64,000 nt of DNA from Elymus sibiricus (Eukaryota; Streptophyta; Magnoliopsida; Poales; Poaceae): assembly GCA_039707655.1 (NCBI GenBank), contig CM077676.1, forward strand, positions 377,212,114 to 377,276,113. The letters are read 5' to 3'. The translations under genes and the position numbers were made by a program. Of the stretch, positions 35,028 to 46,064 are shown one piece after another; position 1 is the stretch's first letter; each line of letters opens with the position of its first letter. The notes under the pieces were generated by a model. It was not told the origin of the DNA and did not search any database. It saw only the letters and a list, made by a program, of their open reading frames with translations.

Positions 35028-35894
35028 GGTGGCAGTGGCATTGCTCATCCTGGCTCTAATGCAGTGTCAACCAAATTAGTTGCTTAGTTTTATTTTAGGG
35101 TGCTTAGTTTTATTTTAGGGGTGTGTTGTGCTGAGCCCCCAGCAGAACTATGTTCTGTTCTTTCTCGTTACTTGAACTCTTTAGTACGTACTAGTATTTC
35201 TTACAGTTCATCTTGTAGTTGGTACTACTACTCGTTTCTTCATGTTCCTACTGTACTTAATAAGTAGTACTAGTAGTATTATTTCCATTCGTCTAACTAG
35301 TTGGTACTATTCATCTGTACTACTCATTTCTTATCTTGTACATAATAAGTAGTACTGAATAGCTATAGCAATTTTGGTCAGTCGATTTGTGAAAGAAAAA
35401 GTTCGCCGGAGGAAAGGAAGAAGACGCCAGAGAAGCTACCCCACTATCTATTATGGGTGGCAGGGTGCCCATGATCTATCTTAGGAGTGTTGGGTGTGGG
35501 ATGTAGTTCGCCGAAAAAATGGATCGTGACTGGCGTTAGACGGATGGCGGGGTAGGCGGTTGAGGGGGGTAGCACGGCGGTGGTAGGCGGTTGAGGGGTG
35601 GGCGGGGCGGCAACACCAGGCGGTTAGGCCTGTGGCGGCTCAGTGGTTGAGAGAGAAGATTAAGAGTGCATCATTTTTGGAGGTTGAAGAAGCCCATCTA
35701 GCCATCCATGTTGCATCCAACGGCTCACAAGATTCGACTGACCCAATTTGTTCCTTCAGATTGGAGGATCCACGTGGCGTTCAAGGTCTCGAAGGTAGAT
35801 TCCACGTCGGCACCCGGCTTGTGGCCTCGGCATGGGACTAGTCGAGCTCACGCTCCTAGCGGGCGCGACCGGCTTCCGCCGCGATAGCCACCAT
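35028..35894. other. 3' flank of the exonuclease-like gene
   Basis: The first 370 bp is T-rich with repeated tagtact/gtacta words and a duplicated 'tgcttagttttattttaggg' (35080 and 35100), fitting a 3' untranslated region. 35400-35894 is GC-richer with a doubled ggcggttgagggg (35557, 35587) and no gene recognised. It ends at the truncated Gypsy LTR. Confidence 0.45.
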
Positions 35895-36910
35895 GCGGGA
35901 AATCGTTGCCATCGACATCACCAGCGATCCTCTCATCGTGGGAGGACTAATCTTCACCAACATCTTCACCAGCACCATCTCATCTCAAACCCTAGTTCAT
36001 CTCTTGTATTCAATCTTTGTCTCAAAACCTCATATTGGTACCTGTGGGTTGCTAGTAGTGTTGATTACATTTTATAGTTGATGCTAGTTGGTTTATTCGG
36101 TGGAAGATTATATGTTCAGATCTATTATGCTATTCAATACCTCTCTGATCTTGGACATGATTATGATTTGTGAGTAGTTACTTTTGTTCTTGAGGACATG
36201 GGAGAAGTCTTGTCATAAGTAATCATGTGAATTTGGTATTCGTTCGATATTTTGATGATATGTATGTTGTTGATTCTCTTAGTGGTGTCGTGTGAATGAC
36301 GACTACATGACACTTCACCATCTTTGGGCCTAAGGGAATGCATTGTGGAGTAGTAATTAGATGATGGGTTGCTAGAGTGACAGAAGCTTAAACCCTAGTT
36401 TATGCGCTATTCCGTAAGGGGCTGATTTGGATCCATATGTTTAATGCTATGGTTAGAGTTATCTTAATTCTTCTTTCGTAGTTGCGGATGCTTGCGAGAG
36501 GGGGTAATCATAAGTGGGAGGCTTGTTCAAGTAAGAACAGCACCCAAGCACTGGTCCACCCACATATCAAATTATCAAAGTAGCGAACGCGAATCAAACA
36601 AACATGATGAAAGTGACTAGATGAAATTCCCATGTGTCCTCGAGAACGCTTTACTTACTATAAGAGATCGTTCCGGCTTGTCCTTTGCTACAAAAGTATT
36701 GTGCCACCGTGCTGCACTCTTTGTTACTATTGTTACTTGTCACTTGTTACAAATTATCTTGCTATCAAACTACTCGTTATCGATAATTTCAGTGCTTGCA
36801 GAAAATACCTTGCTGAAAACCGCTTGTCATTTCCTTCTGCTCCTCGTTGGGTTCGACACTCTTACTTATCGAAAGGACTACGATTGATCCCCTATACTTG
36901 TGGGTCATCA
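35895..36910 (+). repeat. Truncated 5' LTR of the Athila-like Gypsy
   Basis: It aligns in reverse with the inner two thirds of the LTRs at 9198-10715 and 14833-16339 (for example catcgtgggaggact and ttgctagtagtgttgattac). It ends cttgtgggtcatca at 36910. About 500 bp of the LTR start is missing. Confidence 0.8.
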
Positions 36911-36920
36911 AGACTCTTTT

Positions 36921-36938
36921 TGGCGCCGTTGCCGGGGA
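36921..36938 (+). promoter_or_regulatory. Primer-binding site for tRNA-Asp
   Basis: tggcgccgttgccgggga lies 10 bp after the LTR end and is complementary to the 3' end of tRNA-Asp, as in Athila-type elements. Confidence 0.85.
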
Positions 36939-37015
36939 GTGAAGCGCCTTTGGTGAGTGGAATTTGGTAAGGAAACATTTATATTACGTGCTGAAATTTA
37001 CTGTCACTTGTCACT

Positions 37016-38857
37016 ATGGAAAGTAATCCTTTGAGGGGTTTGTTCGGGGTATCTTCACCTCGACTGGAAACACAAATAGTTGCTCCTCAACCTACTGCAC
37101 CTACTGAAAATATTTATTATGATATTCCTTTGGGCATGATAGAGAAACTGCTAGCTAATCCTTATGCAGGAGATTGAACGGTACATCCTGATATGCACTT
37201 GATCTATGTGGATAAAATTTGTGGATTGTTTAAGCTTGCAGGTTTATCCGGAGATGGAGTTAAGAAGAAAGTATTCCCTTTATCTTTGGAGGGAAAGGCA
37301 TTGATGTGGTATAGGTTATGTGATGATACAGATACATGGGACTAGAACCGATTGAAACTGGAATTCCATCAGAAATTTTATCCTATGCATTTGGTTCATC
37401 GTGATCGGAATTATATATATAATTTTTGGCCTCATGAAGGAGAAAGAATCGCTCAAGCTTGGTGGAGGCTTAAGTACATGATGTACACATGCCCCAATCA
37501 TGAGCTCTCAACAGAAATTGTCTTACAAAATTTTTATGCTCGGCTTTCTCATGATAACCAAACTATGCTCGATTCTTCTTCGACTGGCTCCTTTATGAAG
37601 AAAACTATTGAATTCGGATGGGATCTTCTGGAAAGGATTAAACGCAACTCTGAAGATTGGGAACTCGACAAAGGTAATGAGCCAGGTATAATACTTGAGT
37701 TCGATTGTGTTAAATCTTTTATGGCCACTGATGCTTTTCATAAGTTTAGCACTAAATATGGCCTTGACTCTGAGATAGTAGCTTCCTTTTGCGAATCATT
37801 TGCTACTCATGTTGATCTCCCTAAGGAGAAGTGGTTTAAATATCATCCCCCTGTTAAAGAAAAGATTGAGGAACCCATTAGTGTTAAAGAAGAAACAATT
37901 GTTTACCATGCTGATCCAGTTGTGCCTACTGCTTATATTGAGAAACCACCTTTTCCTGTTAGGATTAAGGAATATGCTAAAGCTACAACTGTGGTTAACA
38001 AAAGTAATATTAGAGCACCTAGACCCTCTGAACAAATTAAAGTTGAACCTGATGTTGCTATGGTTAAAGATCTCTTAGTCGATAATATAGATGGGCATGT
38101 TATTTACTTTTGTGACGAGGCTGCTAGAATTGCTAAACATGTTAGAAATGAACAAGATATGTTAGACAAGAACAAGCCCATAGTTGGCATGCATGTTGTT
38201 TCCGTTAAGATTGGAGATCATTGCTATCATGGTTTGTGTGATATGGGTGCTAGTGTGAGTGCTATTCCATTTTCTTTATATCAAGAAGTAATGCATGATA
38301 TTGCACCTGTTGAGATTGAAGATATTGATGTTACTATTAAGCTAGCGAATAGAGATACTATTACACCACTTGGGATTGTTAGAGATGTTGAAGTCTTGTG
38401 TGGTAAAATCAAATACCCTACTGATTTCTTAGTACTTGGTTCACAACAAGATAATTTTTGTCCCATTATATTTGGTAGACCTTTCTTGAATACCGTTAAT
38501 GCTAAAATTGATTGTGTTAAAGAAAAGGTTCGAGTTAAGTTTGGTGATATATCTCATGAGTTTAATTTCTCCAAGTTTCGTAGACAACCTCATGATAAAG
38601 AATTGCCTAGTAAAGATGAAATTATTGGTCTTGCTTCTGTTGCCGTACCTCCTACTGATCCGTTAGAACAATATTTGCTAGACCATGAAAATGATATGCA
38701 TATGAATGAAAGAAATGAAATAGATAAAATGTTCTTTGATCAACCACCTATCCTTAAACACAATTTGCCTGTTGAAACTCTTGGAGGCCCTCCTCCACCT
38801 AAGGGCGATCCTGTATTTGAATTGAAGCAATTGCCTGATACATTGAGCTTACCTTGA
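37016..38857 (+). pseudogene. Gypsy gag and aspartic protease
   Basis: ATG at 37016 opens MESNPLRGLFGVSSP. The frame is broken by TGA (37175-37177) and TAG (37343-37345) but otherwise stays open to 38857. Gag core sequence includes ALMWYRL and AWWRLKYMMYTCPNHELSTE. The protease region near 38220 reads LCDMGASVSAIPFSLY, where Athila-like elements have a D-x-GAS active site, followed by FGRPFLNTVNAKID. The end at 38857 looks like a frameshift: moving one frame near 38845 gives AYLDEKKIYLVIISANLS, the start of pol. Confidence 0.88.
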
Positions 38858-39968
38858 TGAAAAGAAGATATATCTTGTTATTATTAGTGCTAACCTTTCA
38901 GCGCATGAAGAAAAGAGATTACTAAAAACTCTGAGGAAGCACCGAGATGCTATTGGATATACTCTTGATGATCTTAAGGGCATTAGTCCCACTCTATGTC
39001 AGCACAAAATTAATATGGAGCCTGCTGCTAAACCAGTTGTCGACCACCAACGACGATTAAATCCTAAGATGAAAGAGGTGGTAAGAACCAAAATATTAAA
39101 ACTTCTGGAAGCAGGTATAATCTATCCCATAGCTGATAGTAGATGGGTAAGTCCTGTTCATTGTGTCCCTAAGAAAGGAGGTATTACCGTTGTTCCTAAT
39201 GATAAAAATGAACTCATTCCACAAAGAATTGTAACTGGTTATAGGATGGTAATTGATTTTAGAAAATTAAACAAAGCTACTAGAAAAGATCATCACCCCT
39301 TACCTTTTATTGATCAAATGTTAGAAAGATTGTCTAAGCATACACATTTTTGTTTCCTAGATGGTTATTCTGGTTTCTCTCAAATACCTGTATCACAACC
39401 TGATCAAGAGAAAACCACCTTTACTTGTCCTTTTGGAACTTATGCTTATAGACGTATGCCTTTTGGTTTATGCAATGCCCCTGCTACCTTTCAAAGATGT
39501 ATGACTGCTATATTCTCTGACTTTTGTGAAAAGATTGTTGAGGTTTTCATGGATGATTTCTCCGTTTACGGAATTTCTTTTGATGATTGCTTAAGCAACC
39601 TTGATCGAGTTTTGCAGAGATGTGAAGAAACTAATCTTGTCTTGAATTGGGAGAAGTGCCACTTTATGGTGAATGAAGGCATTGTCTTGGGGCATAAAAT
39701 TTGTGAAAGAGGTATTGAAGTTGATAAAGCTAAGGTTGGTGCTATTGAGAAAATGCCATGTCCTAAAGACATTAAAGGTATAAGAAGTTTCCTTGGTCAT
39801 GTTGGTTTCTATAGGAGGTTTATTAAAGACTTCTCTAAAATTTCTAGACCTCTTACCAATCTCTTGCAAAAAGATGTTCCATTTGTTTTTGATGATGATT
39901 GTGTAGAAGCCTTTGAAACACTTAAGAAAGCCTTAACCACTTCACCTATTGTTCAACCACCTGATTAG
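38858..39968 (+). pseudogene. Gypsy reverse transcriptase
   Basis: The frame is open from 38857, before the methionine at 39015. RT blocks in order are GIIYPIADSRWVSPVHCVPK, YRMVIDFRKLNKATRKDHHP, FLDGYSGFSQIPV, FGLCNAPATFQRCM and the catalytic VFMDDFSVYG, then the connection region SFLGHVGFYRRFIKDFSKI. All catalytic residues are present. It ends at TAG (39966-39968) within [15 protein letters not shown], where the family has tryptophan, so RNase H and integrase are cut off. Confidence 0.92.
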
Positions 39969-41465
39969 AACTTGCCTTTTGAAATTATGTGTAATACTAG
40001 TGATTATGATGTTGGTGCTGTTCTAGGACAGAGAGTTGATAAGAAATTAAATGTTATCCATTATGCTAGTAAAACTCTAGACAGTGCCCAAAGAAATTAT
40101 GCTACTACTGAGAAAGAATTTCTAGCAGTTGTGTTTGCATGTGATAAATTCAGATCTTATATAGTTGATTCTAAAATAACTGTTCACACCGATCATGCTG
40201 CTATTAAATATCTTATGGAAAAGAAAGATGCTAAACCTAGACTCATTAGGTGGGTTTTATTGCTACAAGAATTTGACTTGCATATTATTGATAGAAAGGG
40301 AGCTGAGAATCCCGTAGCAGATAATTTGTCTAGAATGGAAAATGTTCTTGATGACCCACTACCAATTAATGATGATTTTCCTGATGAGCAATTAGCTGTC
40401 ATAAATGCTTCTCGTAATATTCCATGGTATGCAGACTATGCTAATTATATTGTTGCTAAATTTATACCACCTAGTTTCACATACCAACAAAAGAAAAAGT
40501 TCTTCTTTGATTTAAGACATTACTTCTGGGATGACCCACATCTTTATAAACAAGGAGTAGATGGTATTATTAGGCGTTGTATACCTGAGCATGAACAGGA
40601 ACAAATCCTAAGGAAGTGTCATTCCGAGGCTTACGGAGGACACCGTGCGGGAGACAGAACTGCACACAAGATATTACAATCTGGTTTTTATTGGCCTACT
40701 CTTTTCAAGGATGCTCGTAAGTTTGTCCTATCTTGTGATGAATGTCAAAGAATTGGTAATGTTGATAGACGTCAGGAAATGCCTATGAATTATTCACTTG
40801 CTATTGATCCATTTGATGTTTGGGGATTTGATTATATTGGACCTTTTCCTAAATCCAATGGGTATACACATATTTTAGTTGCTGTTGATTACGTTCCTAA
40901 ACTTGACGATGCATTATGGGCTTACAGAACTACTTATAAAAATCCTATGGGTATGTCTCCTTATAAAATGGTTTATGGAAAAGCATGTCATTTACCTTTT
41001 GAGTTGGAACATAAAGCATATTGGGCAATTAAAGAACTCAATTATGATTTTAAACTTGCCGGTGAAAAGAGGTTATTTGATATTAGCTCATTAGATGAAT
41101 GGAGAACTCAAGCTTATGAAAATGCTAAACTGTTTAAAGAAAAAGTTAAAAGATGGCATGATAGAAGAATTCAAAAACGAGAATTTAAAGTGGGTGAGCA
41201 AGTTCTATTGTACAATTCTCGTTTGAGATTCTTTGCAGGAAAACTTCTCTCTAAATGGGAAGGACCGTATATCATCGAAGAAGTTTATCGCTCCGGAGCC
41301 ATCAAAATAAACAACTCCGAAGGCACTAATCCGAGAGTGGTGAATGGGCAAAGAATCAAGCACTATATTTTAGGTACTCCCATTAATGTTGAAACTAATA
41401 TTATTGAAACAATTACACCAGAGGAATACATAAGAGAGACCTTCCGGAACACTCCAGAACCCTGA
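39969..41465 (+). pseudogene. Gypsy RNase H and integrase with internal deletion
   Basis: In frame with the RT. RNase H motifs are [20 protein letters not shown] and [11 protein letters not shown]. The integrase zinc finger is [15 protein letters not shown] with CDECQR. The first catalytic aspartate is in [11 protein letters not shown]. After ILVAVDY the sequence jumps to [20 protein letters not shown]: the part of the core that should carry the second aspartate and the glutamate (about 80 residues in relatives) is missing without changing the frame. The C-terminal region ([20 protein letters not shown]) and the tail are intact, ending TPEP-stop. Confidence 0.9.
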
Positions 41466-41590
41466 AAAGGAAGAGGTACGTGATACGGTAAGTAAACCGA
41501 CTCCAAAAATTCCATAGAAATACTTTCTGTCAGTTTTGGAATATTAGAAAAAATACAAAAATAAGAAACAACCGAGGGGACCCACCTAGT

Positions 41591-41646
41591 GCCCACGAGG
41601 CACCAGGGCGCGCCACCCCCCAGGCGCGCCCTGGTGGCTCGTGGGC
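41591..41646. other. GC-rich hairpin, 24-bp stem
   Basis: Left arm 41591-41614 and right arm 41623-41646 pair with one mismatch around the loop acccccca. The same kind of inverted repeat (ccagggcgcgcc / ggcgcgccctgg) occurs in the LTRs at 30030-30084, 33487-33539 and 61250-61303. Here it lies downstream of pol, not in an LTR. Confidence 0.8.
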
Positions 41647-41800
41647 CCCTCGTGAGCCCTCCCGACTCCGTTTTCTTCTGGATTACTTGTTTTGCAAGAT
41701 AAAAAATCTTTATATATACTCACAGACATTTTGACCACCGTATCGCAAAAATCTCCTACGTTCTTGTTTCGTGCTATTTTTCTGACAGATCTAGATCGCC

Positions 41801-42225
41801 ATGGCTCCCAAAAAGCTCCGTACCAAACACCGTATTGTGCAACCATCGCCGGGCAAACGCCCTTACAGTGAGGTTTACTATGAGTGGTCGTCGGGAGAGG
41901 AAGACGATGGCAAGGAGCACAAGGTTGAGGAAATTGAAGGACCCAGGCTCCAGAAGGAGGGCAGGCAATTCCCATGGAGGAGACCGCAGAGAAGGGAGAT
42001 ATACTTCAACCTTTATATGATCATCTCTCCCCATCCGTAATTGAAGCCTTAAGAGTCTTTGAAATAATTTCTGTTCAGAATACATCTCTCACTCGTGAAG
42101 TTATTTTGTTGGAAGAGCAAAACATCGCTCTTCGGAGCATCATTCGTAGATTGATGTATCTGCTACAGCTGAAGGACAAGCTTGCCACTTCATCACCACC
42201 ACCATCACCGAAGAAGGAAACTTGA
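41801..42225 (+). pseudogene. Third ORF of the Athila-like Gypsy, frameshifted
   Basis: ATG at 41801 opens MAPKKLRTKHRIVQPSPGKR, then an acidic stretch (SSGEEDDGKEHKVEE). After about 41980 the better reading shifts to the frame giving LSPSVIEALRVFEIISVQNT and an amphipathic helix-like EVILLEEQNIALRSIIRRLM, ending SPKKET-stop at 42225. Athila-type elements carry an extra ORF after pol in the env position, but no signal peptide or membrane segment is seen here. The function is unknown. Confidence 0.6.
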
Positions 42226-43019
42226 GTACATGGGTATGGGCACTCCCCTTGGCTTGTGCCAAGCTTCGGGGAGGTGCCCTGGTATCGTATCACCATCACT
42301 TTTATTACCTTTACCTATTTTTAGTTCGATCCTTAGTTATTTCATGATCTAGTTGAATAAAAGTTTAGTATGATCTATTTTCGAGTGTTAGCTTCGTGAT
42401 CTATCTATCTATGTAATCGAGTTGAGAGTTATATAATAAAGAGTAGTTTGAATTTTTGCTTCTTTACTTTCATGTTTCAATTCTAGCAATGAAAATAATG
42501 AAAAAGATCATATGCTAATCTTATGGAAAGTAATGACATTACATAAAGAAAAGTATAAGTGGTAAAATTTATTGGAAGTTAACAAACATAGCATTAGTTA
42601 ATGATGCAATTCATGAAAAAGTTAATAAGGGAAGAGAAGATTCACATGCAAATATACTATCTTGGATATCTTTTATGATTGTGAGCCCCCATTAAGTATT
42701 CTATGTCAAATTGTTGACGTTGGACAAGGAAGACAACGTAATGAATTATGTTTGTTCATATTCACATAGAAGTTATATTGTTATAGATCCTCCAACATGT
42801 GGTGCTTGCCCAATATCTTTGCTAGCCAAAAATCCGCACCAAGTAGAGATACTACTTGTGCATCCAAAACCCTTAAACCCAGTTTCATGAAATGACACCA
42901 TATAAGACATGGAATATGCCAAAACCATTTGGTCTTTTCTTAACATTCGGGAATATAAGACATAAGTAAAAGTGTTTACAAGTTTATGTCCCAAGTCAGA
43001 TAAGTGCTACTTGTAGGTT
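42226..43019 (+). other. Gypsy 3' non-coding region
   Basis: It matches 62300-62900 in reverse orientation (for example tagatcctccaacatgtggt against the reverse of accacatgttggaggatcca), which identifies both as the 3' region of related Gypsy elements. No ORF. Confidence 0.7.
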
Positions 43020-44933
43020 ATCCCAAATAGTTGGGTATTCCTCTATCACTACGCCGAGGCAAAGTGTTTTGCCACAAAGTGTGGTAAATTTTGAAGAAAA
43101 TGTTTTCTGCAAAATAGTGAGTGGGAGGACAGTGCAAATCGACGAGATTATAGATTCTTCATCATCTGGTCAACGAAAAGAAACACTAGAAGTGATTCTA
43201 GAATCTACTGTGACTGATACGGAAGCCTTTACATGAGATATAGAGACTTTGGTCGAACTTGCAGCTGGACTATATAGGTTGGGCAAACTCATGCAAACCT
43301 TCGGTGTGCAGACGAGATATTGTTGAACAATCAATAAACCTATAATACACAAAGAAGCGTTGATGGGCCCTGACTCCGGAATTGGCTATAAGCCAAAATT
43401 ATCCGAGATAGTATCCATATACATAATTCAAGTTTAGAACTTGATGAACCCTCCGGAAGGCTTAGAGTCTAAAGTAAAGTAATGGAACTATAAACTGACA
43501 AAGATAAAAATGTTTTATAATGCTTGACTTCTTACAAATAGTTTATAACAAGATCAAGGAGTTAACTATGATGAGATTGTCTCATCATAGCAATACTTAA
43601 AGTCAGTTCGGATTAAACTAGCAATTACTAAATATTTCAATTATGAGATATAATATATGGATGTTAAAATGATCACCATGAGATGGAAATAGAACCATGG
43701 TTGTATATTTGATACAATCCAAGGTAATTTTGTCGATCCAGAGGATGCTAGTAAGTGTGCAAACTTCAAGAGATCCTATAATGATCTGAAGCAAGCATAG
43801 TGGAGTTGGAATTTTCGTTTTGATGAAATGATCAAAATTTGATTTCATCGAGGAAAGCAAAGATGCTTGTGTTTACAAGAAAGTAAGTGGGAGCATAATA
43901 ATATTTCTAAACAACTATGTGTGCACAACATAATGTTGATTGGAAATAATATTCTTGACACAAATTAGGACTTCATTAAATAAGTTTTCAGTGAAGTACT
44001 TATGCAATATAGCCTTGGTATTAGGCATTATGATCTATGGAGATAGTAGTACCTAATCGGGCTTAGCCAAAATGCATATTGACAAAGATACTAAAAGCAG
44101 TTTAGTATGAAAAACGCCAAGAAGAGTTTCTTGTCGAAAGTCACATAGAAGGAGTTTTAAGCAAGAATCGATCTCCTGAAATACCGATGGGCGAAATACA
44201 CCCGTGTTAATCACACTTGTGTTAATCATATTCCATGGTATGTAAACAAGCATACATGTCCAGTACTCCAAGTAAGTTGTGATTAAAGTTACCAAATTGA
44301 TTAAGTGTTGATCATAAGACAACAGTGAAAATTTTGTTAAGTGCAAAGACGACATGTTTCTCGCATACGGAGAAAATGAAGAGATTGTTGTAAGGAGTTA
44401 CATCAATACAGGCTCATTGTATTACATCGATAAAATCTTCATCGGAGCTCCAAGCGATTTTTGATTTCAATTAAGTGATTTGTATTATACAATAATTGGT
44501 GGCACAGTAAGTTGGAATTGGTCCAAACAAAAAGGTTACTGTGGTGAATTCTATAACAAAAGGCTGAGTATGTTGTTGCTTTAGAAGCAACATTGGAGGG
44601 TGATGAATCAAAAGTTTGTTTATGAACTTGGTATGGTTTCTAGATAGTTTGTGCTAATGGAACACTATTCTTAATAATGGTTCCATAGCTCAGTCTAAGG
44701 AATCAAGGTCCTACCAGTGATTCAAAACATACAAAGCTAGTTCCACCCAAATTATGAATTTTGTGGAAGCATGAAATATGCATGGAATACAAAGATACAC
44801 TTAGATCGGAACTTGTCAGATTTGAGAAGATGAAGGCTATACCACAAGCAAAGCATGAACTAACACTGGATTGCCATTGGTGTAAAAGGAAAATATGCTA
44901 ACTAGATTATTGACTCTAGTGCAAGTGGGAGTC
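43020..44933 (+). pseudogene. Heavily decayed Copia integrase/RT remnant
   Basis: Fragments recognisable in shifting frames include VSGRTVQIDEI near 43120, an RT stretch around 43740-43830 (cagaggatgctagtaagtgt, then gatctgaagcaagca) and the sequence preceding the YVDD region at 43880-43940. It ends with the polypurine sequence gcaagtgggagtc just before the LTR at 44934. No frame is open for long and no product can be expected. Confidence 0.75.
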
Positions 44934-46064
44934 TGTTGGAAATATGCCCTAGAGGCAATAATATTGTATTATTTATTTCCATGTTTATAATTAAGAGTTA
45001 TATTCTATGCTATAACTGTTGTGATCCTGGAATATGCGAATCAGTGGAAAACTCATAAGCATGTGTGGAATGATAAATGGTAAAACATGATTCCTTGTCT
45101 CGCCTCTTGGACTAGTTCAAGTGTTGTTTGTGATCATGTTTTCCAGATCTTGCGATATCATTAAGTGTAACGATAGTCCCAAAACAACTTTGAGAATATG
45201 ACGTTGGAAGAACGATCATATTGAATTGACCCTACTTGTTTGTTATACTTTGAGATACTATCATCACAAGTCAATTGTTATAACACGAAGAGTTAACATA
45301 TGCTTTAGTTCCTTAGACCATGAGAGTATCGTAGTCTCTTCTTACCGTACGATGGACTTTGGGGTTGCTCAAATGCCATCTGTAACACGATGATCATAAC
45401 GACAACTTACAGATTCATCAAAAAAATTGACAAGGGGCTAGATAGCTCAAGAGTGGGATTTGCTCCTCCGACAATGGAGAGATATTCTTAGGGCCCTCTC
45501 GGTGTGACGACATCCATCATCGTCTGGCCAGACACAGGTGGCTAGGTCACAGGGATTTCAGAACATCTCAATGAGAAAAAAGAACAAAACCGATAATGAG
45601 GAGACCGGTATAGTGAGCATGAGAATGACTCAAGAGGACACCGATATATCTTGCCTCGAATATTGTAAAGTATCGCGAAGCAACGGGAATAGCACATGAT
45701 AACCAAAGGTTCACTCAAATTTTATTCGTGTACTCATAGGGATTGATATGGGATGTCCACGGTTCCGTTATCGATCATTGAACGAAAGGAGTTTTGTTCA
45801 TGTCTATGATTTACCGAACCTACAGGGTGATACGCTTAAGGGAATCAGGATCTGCTGAGTGCTAGTGGAGTGAGAGTTATGATAAAATATTCTCGAAATA
45901 GTTCCGGGAACATAAGAAATAATTTCGAGAGAGTTTTGAAAGAGTTTCGGATGTTTCCAAAAATGTTTTGTGAGGTCCCGGGAAGGTCCTAGGAACTTTT
46001 GGTGATATCCAGAAGGTTACAGAACCTCCGGATAAATCCAAAGGGTCCCTGGTGCAAGGACACA

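Larger units (their letters stand above)
35895..43019 (+). mobile_element. Athila-like Gypsy retrotransposon, 5' LTR truncated, 3' LTR absent
   Basis: Plus-strand order is a truncated LTR, tRNA-Asp primer site, gag-protease, RT-RNase H, integrase, a small third ORF, then a 3' non-coding region that matches 62300-62900 in reverse. The RT box FMDD and the tRNA-Asp primer place it in the Athila-like part of Gypsy. Sequence becomes Copia-like at about 43020, so the 3' LTR has been lost or displaced. Confidence 0.88.
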
